A stretch of DNA of 64,000 bases from an uncultured Eubacteriales bacterium (GTDB taxonomy: Bacteria; Bacillota; Clostridia; Oscillospirales; Oscillospiraceae), in contig UQYT01000001.1 in the NCBI GenBank assembly GCA_900545405.1, positions 62,001 through 126,000 of the forward strand, written 5' to 3'. The notes beneath the pieces are model-generated. The model was not told where the DNA came from, searched no databases, and was given only the letters and a program-made list of their open reading frames with translations. Below, one piece after another: positions 32,415-40,558 of this stretch; positions within the stretch are counted from its first letter, which is position 1, and each line of letters begins with the position of its first letter. A program made the position numbers and the translations under genes.

Positions 32415-33257
32415 TCAACCCTTCACAGCACCTGAAACCGTCATGGCTCTCTCCACCTGCGAACTGAACAGAGTGTAAACTAGCACAGTGGGAATGCTGG
32501 CGATGACCATCGTTGCGCCCATGGCACCCCAGTCAGTCGTATATTCTCCCTGGAAGAAGAGCAGACCCAACGGCAGTGTCTTCAGCTCCTCGCGAGTCAG
32601 CAGGATGAGCGCCAGATTATACTCGTTCCAAACGCTCATGAATATGAAAATTGAAACTGTCGCTATGGCTGACTTTACATTTGGAACAATTACCCTGAGA
32701 AAACAGGTTAATATTGACGCACCATCTATGCAGGCTGATTCCTCAAGCTCAAACGGCAGGCTGCGCATATAGCCGTAGAGAACCATTATTGAAAACGAAA
32801 GGTTAAATGCAGTGTAAGGTACTATGACAGCCCAAAGGGTATTGTTTATGTGCAGGTCTCGCACGAGTACGGCTATGGGAATCATGATGCACTGCAGCGG
32901 CAGGAACAGGCCAATGAGCGTGAGCATACGGAGAAAACTCTGGCCCTTGAAGCGCATCCTGGCAGTTGCATAGGCAAACATGGTAGCGAATACAACAACG
33001 AAAATTATGACCGCAGCGGTAACTTTTACGCTGTTGAAGAAGTAAGTCGGCAGGTTGAATGTGTTCCATGCCTTGGCATAGTTTTCTACCCTGAGAACAG
33101 TCGGAGGACCAAATGGGTTAGTTGCAAATATCTCGAGGTTGTCCTTAAAGGAATAGAACAGCATCCATATTAGAGGGTACAGGTTTATGACCGCGTAGAT
33201 ATAGAGGATCACCTTAAATAATAAGGTCCCAACTGTCAGTTTCTTGTGATGTCTCAT
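32415..33257 (-). CDS. Sugar ABC transporter permease, MalG type
   Basis: A 280-residue CUT1 permease with six hydrophobic segments. The cytoplasmic loop ELEESACIDGASILTCFLRV corresponds to the EAA motif, and the end VSGAVKG is typical. It pairs with the permease 16 bp upstream. No ATPase gene is in the locus, so a shared MsmX-like ATPase is expected. Confidence 0.95.
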   Translation of the reverse strand: MRHHKKLTVGTLLFKVILYIYAVINLYPLIWMLFYSFKDNLEIFATNPFGPPTVLRVENYAKAWNTFNLPTYFFNSVKVTAAVIIFVVVFATMFAYATARMRFKGQSFLRMLTLIGLFLPLQCIMIPIAVLVRDLHINNTLWAVIVPYTAFNLSFSIMVLYGYMRSLPFELEESACIDGASILTCFLRVIVPNVKSAIATVSIFIFMSVWNEYNLALILLTREELKTLPLGLLFFQGEYTTDWGAMGATMVIASIPTVLVYTLFSSQVERAMTVSGAVKG

Positions 33258-33273
33258 TCTGCGCAGCCCCTTG

Positions 33274-34155
33274 TCAGTAAACTATGCGCTCTCGCGCTAC
33301 CAGTCTGTTTATAATGATGGACACTATGAGGCACTGGACGACCAGCATAACAGCCGAAGTACAGCCATAGCCATAGTTGCCTATCTTGAAAGCTGAACGG
33401 TACATAAGGTAAGTCAGCGTATAAGTGGCAGTGCCAGGACCGCCGCCGGTCATTATGTTCATGCTGGCAAAAGCGTTAAGACCGCCGGTTATAGCAATTA
33501 TAAGGCAGTACTTGTATGTCTCCTGCATGAGCGGCATGGTTATCTTTATGTGTGCCTGCATTTTGGTGCAGCCGTCGATTCGGGCGGCCTCGAAATAGTG
33601 GTCGGGAATCGAGTTTGCAGCAGACAAGAGCAAAATAAACTGATAACCCGTGAACTGCCAGATGTTGACCATGGCTATGGCTATTATTGCAGCATGCTCA
33701 TCACCAAGCCAGTTTTGCCTGTACGAGATGCCCAGTACTTCAAACAGCTTGTTTATAAGACCGTTGTCAGCATTATACATAGAGAGCCAGAGCTGCGAAA
33801 CAACTGTGATGGAGAGGACTGCGGGTATGTAATAGGAGATCCTGAAAAACTTCTTTTCTATTTTTCCGGAGTGCTTAACCGCAAAAGCCAGCACAGTTGC
33901 AATTGGTATCTGAATGCAGGCCTGTAATGCCGCAAATATTAGGCCATTTTTTAGGCCGGTGTAGAATATCGGGTCTTTGAAAAGCCTGATATAGTTGCTA
34001 ATCCCGTTGAATTTAGCCGGATTTAATCCATCCCATTGAGTAAAGCTGTGTACTACCAGCACAAACATGGGATACAGGACCATAACCGTTATGAGTATCA
34101 TGGTGGGAGCAATGAGGAAGATTATGACCCGCTTATTCCCAAGATACTTTTTCAT
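33274..34155 (-). CDS. Sugar ABC transporter permease, MalF/UgpA type
   Basis: A 293-residue CUT1 permease. The ATG at 34155 is preferred over the in-frame ATG at 34182 since AAAGGGGTG lies ahead and the protein then begins with the usual MKKYL before the first membrane segment. The EAA-type loop is FEAARIDGCTKMQAHIKITM. It lies downstream of the solute-binding protein gene, from which it is separated by a stable hairpin. Confidence 0.94.
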   Translation of the reverse strand: MKKYLGNKRVIIFLIAPTMILITVMVLYPMFVLVVHSFTQWDGLNPAKFNGISNYIRLFKDPIFYTGLKNGLIFAALQACIQIPIATVLAFAVKHSGKIEKKFFRISYYIPAVLSITVVSQLWLSMYNADNGLINKLFEVLGISYRQNWLGDEHAAIIAIAMVNIWQFTGYQFILLLSAANSIPDHYFEAARIDGCTKMQAHIKITMPLMQETYKYCLIIAITGGLNAFASMNIMTGGGPGTATYTLTYLMYRSAFKIGNYGYGCTSAVMLVVQCLIVSIIINRLVARERIVY

Positions 34156-34182
34156 GGAATGGACACCCCTTTCCCTATCCAT

Positions 34183-34208
34183 AAGGAGAGGCCATGCGGC
34201 CTCTCCTT
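34183..34208 (-). other. Intercistronic hairpin between binding-protein and permease genes
   Basis: AAGGAGAGGCC and GGCCTCTCCTT (34183-34193 and 34198-34208) form a perfect 11-bp stem with an ATGC loop. With no good U-tract it is more likely an mRNA-stabilizing or partial-attenuation element that raises binding-protein level over the permeases, a common layout in ABC operons. Confidence 0.8.
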
Positions 34209-34233
34209 AAGATTTGGTCGAAAATCTGCTTTC

Positions 34234-35571
34234 TTACTCACCAAGTACCAGAGCGATGCTCTCGATAAACTCCTCAGGCGTCATAACACCCGCAAGCAGG
34301 CTCTGGGTGCCTTCGCCGAGTACGGTATAGAGCTCCATGTTTCCGCCGCTGCCGGCAAGAACGGTGGTGCTTGTGATCTTGGGCATCCACTCGCCCAGCT
34401 TTGCCATCATTGCGGGAGGCTCAACCTCAACGGGCTTGTCGCACTGAACAGCGACGGTGGCAGCTCCGCGCTGGGTGTAGTTGTACTCTGCATACTTCTC
34501 AGCAAGGTAGCACGCAACTTCGACGGCGACGTCGTAGTTCTCGCTCCAGGCGGACACACCAAGTCCGGCAGCAGTGCCGGAACCGCCAACGAAGGCGTAC
34601 TGGGAAGTCTCGACATCCTCAGCGGTGGCGGCGGGAATGGGGATCCAGTCGGCTTTGTCTCCGAGGTATTCGTCAGTGGTACTGATCTCCCACTGGCCGT
34701 TGAGGAACATGGCAGCCTCACCGTTGTACCAGAGGTTAGTAGCCTGCTCATAGTTCAGAGTGGTAACGCCAGCGGGGAAAGCGCCGGCGGCGGCAAGACG
34801 CTCTAGATCCTGTGCAGCCTTGAGATAGCCTTCGTCACGGATGCTGGTTGTCCCCTGCTGCAGACCGGTCAGGCCCTCAGGGATGTAACGGGTAACGAGC
34901 GCATCATAGAAGGTGTTGCAGATCCACTGCTCCTTACCGAAGATCGGCAGAACAGTAATGCCCTTGGCCGTGAGCTCCTCGGAGGCGGTTACCCACTCAT
35001 CAATGGTGGTAGGAATGGCAACACCGTTCTCCTCAAAAATGGCTTTGTTAACAAACAGCAGAGCGACCTCAGTGCTGGTATAGGGCAGAGTGTAGATCTT
35101 GCCGTCGGTGTGATAGAGCTTGGAGTAAGCAGCAGGCTGAACCTTGTCAAAGAAGCCGTTTTCTTCGATGTCAGCCGTAAGATCTTTCACAGCACCGGCC
35201 TGGACCATGGAGTTTATGAGGTCCGTGCCCTGAAGCGAGAAGATATCCGGCAGATCACCGGTGGCGACCATGGACTTCAGCTTCACCCCGTCGTCTGCGG
35301 GCATGGCATCCAGCTCAAGTGTTACCCAAGGCATGTCCTCCTTGAGGCACTCGACCGCATAGTCGTAGGGCAAAATAGTGTCGTCATCAGAATAGCGAAC
35401 ATAGATGCGAAGCGTTACGGGCTCGTGCTCGTCACCACCGGTGGCTTCACTGGTCTGCGCGGCTCCGGTGTCCTGTGCCGGGGCGTCGCTGGGCTGCTGA
35501 TCCGTGCTCCCACACGCCGCCAGGCTGAATATCATCGCAAGCGCGAGCATAAGTGCCAAAGCTTTTTTCAT
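34234..35571 (-). CDS. Sugar ABC transporter substrate-binding lipoprotein
   Basis: A 445-residue family 1 extracellular binding protein. The signal peptide ends in lipobox SLAAC with the lipidated Cys at about residue 20, then a short Asp/Gln/Thr-rich linker and the binding fold (LRIYVRYSDDD, AMFLNGQWEIST, PEEFIESIALVLGE). The AMFLNGQWE segment is common in CUT1 binding proteins. It is the first gene of the leftward operon and delivers the oligosaccharide or glycoside to the two permeases. GAGGAGCAGAGGAG precedes the ATG. Confidence 0.95.
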   Translation of the reverse strand: MKKALALMLALAMIFSLAACGSTDQQPSDAPAQDTGAAQTSEATGGDEHEPVTLRIYVRYSDDDTILPYDYAVECLKEDMPWVTLELDAMPADDGVKLKSMVATGDLPDIFSLQGTDLINSMVQAGAVKDLTADIEENGFFDKVQPAAYSKLYHTDGKIYTLPYTSTEVALLFVNKAIFEENGVAIPTTIDEWVTASEELTAKGITVLPIFGKEQWICNTFYDALVTRYIPEGLTGLQQGTTSIRDEGYLKAAQDLERLAAAGAFPAGVTTLNYEQATNLWYNGEAAMFLNGQWEISTTDEYLGDKADWIPIPAATAEDVETSQYAFVGGSGTAAGLGVSAWSENYDVAVEVACYLAEKYAEYNYTQRGAATVAVQCDKPVEVEPPAMMAKLGEWMPKITSTTVLAGSGGNMELYTVLGEGTQSLLAGVMTPEEFIESIALVLGE

Positions 35572-35606
35572 TCTCCTCTGCTCCTCAATTTATGAATTTC
35601 ATACGG

Positions 35607-35619
35607 TTGTATGATACAA
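35607..35619. promoter_or_regulatory. 13-bp palindrome TTGTATGATACAA, candidate GntR operator
   Basis: TTGTAT-g-ATACAA is a perfect inverted repeat 36 bp ahead of the binding-protein gene. GT...AC-containing palindromes of this type are usual for HutC-group GntR repressors, and such a gene lies in the locus. The word TTGTATGA recurs on the opposite strand at 35846-35853 and 36687-36694. Confidence 0.6.
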
Positions 35620-35820
35620 TTAGCATAGAGTAATAAGGCATAGATGTACATGGAATTTGCGAATATGTCTTGGAAAAAACGAACCTAATTTCTCGTATAT
35701 TGTATAATTTGTGAAAATACTAAAATTTATAGTCTTGCAATTATGCATATAAACAATTTTGAGCAAAAATCTGATTTGCTATATTAAATGTGTATCTACT
35801 ACATCTTCATTGTATTTATG

Positions 35821-35849
35821 TTGACAAGCAATTATCAATACATTATCAT
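35821..35849 (+). promoter_or_regulatory. Promoter of the deoC-lacZ-gntR-yesMN unit
   Basis: TTGACA (35821-35826), 17-bp spacer, TATCAT (35844-35849). The -10 is overlapped by TCATACAA (35846-35853), matching half of the palindrome at 35607, so repression by the locus GntR is likely. A leader of about 70 nt follows. Confidence 0.85.
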
Positions 35850-35926
35850 ACAACTAGTGCCAGCCGAGGTGACAACTTTGTCTGACTCAATACAAGAAAG
35901 GAGCATGCATCCTTCGCGGTGTAGCA

Positions 35927-36643
35927 ATGAACATGGAGCACAGAAAAAAAGCAGCGGAAATGACCGTTAAAGAACTGGCATCTTATATCGACCAGTCAGT
36001 TCTGAAACCCGAATTCACACAGGACGATATCCGCAGATATATACAGGAGGGCATTGACTACGGCTGCCGCACCGTATGCGTAAATCCAGCATCTCTGGAT
36101 ATCGCTGCAGAGCTTTGCGCGGACTCGGAAACCAAGATCTGCGTAGTTTGCGATTTCCCCTTTGGCCTTTCCACCACGCGCTCTAAATGCCTTCAGGCGG
36201 AGGAATATTGCCGCAGAGGTGATATTTTTGAGCTTGACATTGTTGCAAACTATGGCTGGATAAGAAGCGGACTCTGGGACAAGGTCAAAGAGGACATCCA
36301 AGCTGTGGTCGAAGTATGCCATAAGTACGGCACTGCGGTCAAGGTTATTCTTGAGACCGACGCTCTGACCCATGAGGAGATAGCCAAGGCCACCAGAGTT
36401 GCGGTTGAGGCGGGAGCTGATTTCGTAAAGAGCTCTACAGGCTTTTACACTGGTGGACCTTGTGTTGGCGCGACTGAGGAAGTGGTTGCTATCATGATGG
36501 AAAATACCGAGGGCAAAGCGAAGGTGAAAGGCTCCGGATGCATAAGGACCCGAGAGCACTTCCTCAAGCTCATAGATATGGGAATAGACCGGATGGGAAT
36601 CGGCTACAAATCCACTCCCATTGTTCTTGGGCTCAGCAAATAA
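35927..36643 (+). CDS. deoC: Deoxyribose-phosphate aldolase family protein
   Basis: A 238-residue class I aldolase. The Schiff-base lysine is in ADFVKSSTGFYTGG, the second active-site lysine in KVKGSGCIRT, and the Asp in ELDIVANYGW. These support real aldolase activity, but the segments differ from classic DeoC (NYG and SGC in place of NIG and SGG), and the gene is in a glycoside locus, not with nucleoside genes. It may therefore cleave another phosphorylated sugar or keto intermediate. The start at 35927 has only a weak site; the strong AAAGGAG at 35897-35903 lies 23 bp upstream. Confidence 0.88.
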   Translation: MNMEHRKKAAEMTVKELASYIDQSVLKPEFTQDDIRRYIQEGIDYGCRTVCVNPASLDIAAELCADSETKICVVCDFPFGLSTTRSKCLQAEEYCRRGDIFELDIVANYGWIRSGLWDKVKEDIQAVVEVCHKYGTAVKVILETDALTHEEIAKATRVAVEAGADFVKSSTGFYTGGPCVGATEEVVAIMMENTEGKAKVKGSGCIRTREHFLKLIDMGIDRMGIGYKSTPIVLGLSK

Positions 36644-36669
36644 TCATAGAAAATTTTCGAATTTAAGAG

Positions 36670-36710
36670 CATTGGCGGCGGGAAATTCATACAATGTCCT
36701 GCCGCCAATG
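36670..36710 (+). other. Hairpin between deoC and the beta-galactosidase gene
   Basis: CATTGGCGGCGGG (36670-36682) pairs with CCTGCCGCCAATG (36698-36710) with one G-U pair. The 15-nt loop contains TCATACAA, the same word as in the divergent operators. No T-run follows, so it is more likely a stability or attenuation element than a full terminator. Confidence 0.7.
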
Positions 36711-36749
36711 GATATAAATGACTTACAAAAGTATGCGCCGGAGGTACAT

Positions 36750-39725
36750 ATGCTGATACCAAATTACTTTGAAGATCCGTCCATTCTTCATATCGGTACA
36801 ATGCCGGTATGTTCATATTTTGTTCCAGCCGGCAATGAACATGCCGCTCGTCTGCGGCGCGAATATTCAGAGTATTTCCACAGCTTGAATGGAAAGTGGA
36901 ACTTTAAATTTATTGAAAATGTGCGTAGCCTGAGTACCCCGTATTGGGAGGAAGGCAGCAATTATGTCTGGGATTGCCAGATAGACGTGCCTTCTTCGTG
37001 GCAAACAAAGGGATTCGACAGAAATCAGTACACAAACATACGCTATCCTTTCCCTTATGACCCGCCGTATGTTCCGTTTGTGAACCCTTGCGGCGCATAT
37101 AAGCGTGATTTTCAATATCAAAAGCGCGCCGGGAAGCGCGCTATTCTTGCCTGTGAGGGTATTGACAGCTGCTACTACCTTTGGATAAACGGGCGGTTTG
37201 TGGGATACAGTCAGATATCATACAGCACAAGCCGCTTTGACATAACCGATCATATTAAAAACGGTGACAATACAATTAGCATACTTGTCCTTAAGTGGTG
37301 TGACGGCAGTTACTTTGAAGACCAGGACAAGTTCAGAATGTCGGGAATATTCAGGGATATCTACATTATTGAGAGGGATGAGTCCTGCATAGAGGATATC
37401 AAGGTCACCACGGATATAATGCCTCATGGGGCTGAGATAGCTGTGGGGCTGAGTTTATCCGGAGGGAATCCTGAGGTCCGCTATCGGCTCTTTTCACCCG
37501 GAGGAAACGTCATATCGTCCGGGATCTATGAGGATGGGCTCTCAATAAAGGTAGAATCGCCTAAGCTATGGACCGCTGAGACCCCCGAGCTTTATACCCT
37601 CCTGCTCCATTGCGGAACGGAATACATTGCTCAAAACGTTGGAATACGTAAGATATCAATTGATGAGGATCTCAGGATTTGTCTTAACGGAAGCCCTATA
37701 ATCTTCAACGGAATGAACAGGCATGACAGTGATCCGGGCACAGGGGCATACGCATCCTTTGAGCAGATTGAGCGTGATCTTCACATGATGAAGTCGTTCA
37801 ATATAAATGCTGTCAGGACCTCTCATTATCCACCCTGCCCTGCCCTACTGGACCTTTGTGATAGGCTTGGCTTTTATGTTATCGACGAGGCCTGCATAGA
37901 AACACATGGTGTCACTGCACTTTATGGCGAGGATGCGGATTTCGGCCTGCTGGCTGACGACCCTGCATATGGCGAGTCCATTCTTGACAGGGTGCGCCAC
38001 ATGGTGCTCAGAGACATGAACCATCCATGCGTTCTTATTTGGTCAATGGGCAATGAAGCTGGATACGGCAGGAACTTTGTTGCCGCATTGGAGTGGACCA
38101 AGTCGACTGATCCGACAAGGCTTACCCATTATGAGTCTTCCATTCACCCCTACAAAGAGAGTGAGTTCAGTACCGATTGTCTCGACGTATACAGCCGGAT
38201 GTATCCAAGCATAGCTGAGATTGAAGAGTATTTTTCATCCCATCCTAAAAAGCCGCTTATTCTTTGCGAATACTGCCACTCGATGGGCAATGGCCCTGGA
38301 GACCTTGAGGACTATCGGCAGTGCATGAGACGGTATCCGGGTTTCTGTGGCGGATTCATATGGGAATGGTGCGATCATGCCGTACTCGAGCATGATGAGA
38401 ATGGACACGAGATATATCTATATGGCGGAGACTTTGGAGACATCCCGAACGACGGCAATTTCTGCGTAGACGGCATGGTTTTTCCAAATCGGCGGCCGCA
38501 CACAAGCTTGCACGAGTATAAGCAAGTGATAAGGCCAGTTAGATTGATTGACTATGACATAGCAGCCCACAGATTTGTTTTCGAAAATACCCGCGACTTC
38601 CTTAGCCCTGCTGATGACCTTCGCCTGCGATGCTATATGATAGAAAACAATGTTGAGACCGAACTTTTTAGTCTCAAGGGCCAAGCTGTTGATATTGCTC
38701 CACATCAAAGCAAAAAATTCTATTTTGCCTATTCTGAACCTACAAGTGATTTTGCATCCCTTGTATTTAGGTGGTATAATAGTCGAGAAGAGGACGTAGG
38801 ACATGACCAGGTCATCATCAGAGAGCCGGCATTTAGCCCAATTGCGTTGTCAGGTAGCGGTGAGACCTGGACAGTATTTGAGGATGACCTAGAGAGCGTT
38901 GCCAGCTACGGACATCTTCGCGCAGTATGGAGCAAAGCTGATGGAATGCTGAAAAGCTTTACCCTTGGCAGCAACGTTATTATGAAAGATGTTTCTCTTA
39001 ACATATGGAGAGCGCCAACAGACAACGACATGTATATTCGCCGCGAATGGGAAGCGGCTGGATATGACAGAGTGATCTACCGCGCAAAATCATTTCACTC
39101 CAGCGTTAAGGACGGTGTGTTTCAGATAAGCAGTCATGTTTCGGCAGGTGCGGTCTCCCTTCAAAACATATTTGAGGCTGACATTGTCTGGAAGCTGACG
39201 GTTTCAGGGGACATCGAGGTATCTGTATCTGCGGTACGCAACACGGCAATGCCTTATTTACCTCGGTTTGGATGGAGGCTGTTCTTGCCTTCCGAGTTTT
39301 CAGCTGCAGATTACATAGGATTTGGACCGTTTGAGAGTTATATAGACAAGCACCAAGCCTCTTTGCTTGGATGCTACCGCATGGAAATAGCGCAAGGTAC
39401 AGAGCCATATATAAGGCCTCAGGAAAGCGGCAGCCATTGGAATTGCACCCATTTGCAGGCGTATGGTAAGTCGAGCCGCATTGAGATTCGTTCGGACTCA
39501 AGATTCAGCTTTAATCTCAGTGAGTATACTCAGGAGGAGCTGACTCAAAAGCGCCACTGGCATGAAGTCGTACCAAGCGGCTCCAGCGTATTGTGCGTGG
39601 ATCTATTGCAGAGCGGAGTCGGTTCAAACAGCTGCGGACCGGAGCTGGATGCCAGATATCGCGCCGATAAGGAGAAAATAGCCGGCGTGTTTCAGTTCCT
39701 TTTATCAGGCACCAATATTAAATAG
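36750..39725 (+). CDS. lacZ: Glycoside hydrolase family 2 beta-galactosidase (LacZ type)
   Basis: A 991-residue enzyme of LacZ size and order: jelly-roll sugar-binding domain, immunoglobulin-like domains, TIM barrel and a C-terminal beta-galactosidase small-chain domain. Acid/base E436 is in MGNEAGYG and the nucleophile E507 in ILCEYCHSMGNGPG. The ATG at 36750 with GGAGGT 5 bp ahead is clearly better than the start 129 bp upstream, which overlaps deoC. No signal peptide, so it acts on imported sugars. Beta-galactosidase is the simplest call; other GH2 activities on galactosides are possible. Confidence 0.93.
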   Translation: MLIPNYFEDPSILHIGTMPVCSYFVPAGNEHAARLRREYSEYFHSLNGKWNFKFIENVRSLSTPYWEEGSNYVWDCQIDVPSSWQTKGFDRNQYTNIRYPFPYDPPYVPFVNPCGAYKRDFQYQKRAGKRAILACEGIDSCYYLWINGRFVGYSQISYSTSRFDITDHIKNGDNTISILVLKWCDGSYFEDQDKFRMSGIFRDIYIIERDESCIEDIKVTTDIMPHGAEIAVGLSLSGGNPEVRYRLFSPGGNVISSGIYEDGLSIKVESPKLWTAETPELYTLLLHCGTEYIAQNVGIRKISIDEDLRICLNGSPIIFNGMNRHDSDPGTGAYASFEQIERDLHMMKSFNINAVRTSHYPPCPALLDLCDRLGFYVIDEACIETHGVTALYGEDADFGLLADDPAYGESILDRVRHMVLRDMNHPCVLIWSMGNEAGYGRNFVAALEWTKSTDPTRLTHYESSIHPYKESEFSTDCLDVYSRMYPSIAEIEEYFSSHPKKPLILCEYCHSMGNGPGDLEDYRQCMRRYPGFCGGFIWEWCDHAVLEHDENGHEIYLYGGDFGDIPNDGNFCVDGMVFPNRRPHTSLHEYKQVIRPVRLIDYDIAAHRFVFENTRDFLSPADDLRLRCYMIENNVETELFSLKGQAVDIAPHQSKKFYFAYSEPTSDFASLVFRWYNSREEDVGHDQVIIREPAFSPIALSGSGETWTVFEDDLESVASYGHLRAVWSKADGMLKSFTLGSNVIMKDVSLNIWRAPTDNDMYIRREWEAAGYDRVIYRAKSFHSSVKDGVFQISSHVSAGAVSLQNIFEADIVWKLTVSGDIEVSVSAVRNTAMPYLPRFGWRLFLPSEFSAADYIGFGPFESYIDKHQASLLGCYRMEIAQGTEPYIRPQESGSHWNCTHLQAYGKSSRIEIRSDSRFSFNLSEYTQEELTQKRHWHEVVPSGSSVLCVDLLQSGVGSNSCGPELDARYRADKEKIAGVFQFLLSGTNIK

Positions 39726-39751
39726 TACGTCAGACACGGGAGTGTTACAGT

Positions 39752-40531
39752 ATGGGCTTTGATTTTACTGCAAAAGTAGACCCAAATGCGTCCAGAGCGA
39801 TATACCTCCAGCTTCAAGACATAATAGAAGACCAAATCAACACAAGAAAGCTGCGCCACGGTGAAATGCTGCCATCAGAAAATGAACTGTGCGACGCATA
39901 TCATGTGAGCCGCACCACGGTCAGGCAAGCATTCCATGAATTAGAGCAACAGGGAATGATCGTTCGCAAACAGGGCTTGGGCACTTTTGTGGCCGAGCAA
40001 AAGGTTGCACGCAGCCTTGGCAACCTATACAGCTTTACTGAGGATATGAAAAAAATCGGTATGACACCATCGTCAAAGATCCTCAGTTACAGGCTGGTGC
40101 GAAAAGATGAGTGCTCGTCTCCGTTGCAAAGGTTTAAGTCAGAGCGTCTGATAGAGGTCGTCAGGCTGAGGCTGGCCAATGACACCCCGCTGTTGCTGGA
40201 AAAGACGTTCCTATCCGTAGACCTCTGTCCAGATCTATCCTGGGAGAGGCTTGAGAATAATGCGCTTTATTCCATTCTGTCGGAGCATTACGGCCTGAAA
40301 CCACGCCGGGCAGTTGAGACTTACGAGGCAATTATCATGACAGAGGAGGAAAGCAAGCTGCTCGACTGCGATAAGGGGCTGCCTGCTTTCCTGCTGAAGC
40401 GCTCCACCTGGGACCAGAATGAGGTCATGATAGAATACACTACTTCGATTATGCCAAGCACCAGGTCAATGTTTGAAATAAATATGTACGAGGATAATGT
40501 GAAGATTTCTAGAAAAAGCACTATGCACTAA
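39752..40531 (+). CDS. GntR family regulator, HutC subfamily (UTRA domain)
   Basis: A 259-residue regulator with a GntR winged helix at about 10-75 (AIYLQLQDIIEDQINTRKLR, then ENELCDAYHVSRTTVRQAF) and a UTRA ligand-binding domain at about 95-245, ending with EYTTSIMPSTRSMFEI. Such proteins bind sugar phosphates or small acids and release from GT..AC palindromes. The TTGTATGATACAA palindrome and related words at both divergent promoters are probable targets. It is in the middle of the rightward run, 26 bp after lacZ. Confidence 0.93.
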   Translation: MGFDFTAKVDPNASRAIYLQLQDIIEDQINTRKLRHGEMLPSENELCDAYHVSRTTVRQAFHELEQQGMIVRKQGLGTFVAEQKVARSLGNLYSFTEDMKKIGMTPSSKILSYRLVRKDECSSPLQRFKSERLIEVVRLRLANDTPLLLEKTFLSVDLCPDLSWERLENNALYSILSEHYGLKPRRAVETYEAIIMTEEESKLLDCDKGLPAFLLKRSTWDQNEVMIEYTTSIMPSTRSMFEINMYEDNVKISRKSTMH

Positions 40532-40558
40532 CTGGAACTAAACTGAAGGAGGAGGGGC

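Larger units (their letters stand above)
35572..35926. promoter_or_regulatory. AT-rich divergent control region of the sugar locus
   Basis: This 355-bp stretch separates the leftward transport operon from the rightward deoC operon. It holds a palindromic operator candidate near the left gene, a strong rightward promoter, and a second copy of the operator word over that promoter's -10. The middle (about 35640-35800) is very AT-rich and shows no gene. The leftward promoter could not be fixed with confidence. Confidence 0.75.

Noticed and set aside
35788..35970. A 60-codon + frame upstream of and overlapping deoC
   Set aside because: Most of it lies in the AT-rich control region and its early start has no ribosome site; only the last 21 codons next to AAAGGAG were kept as a possible leader.
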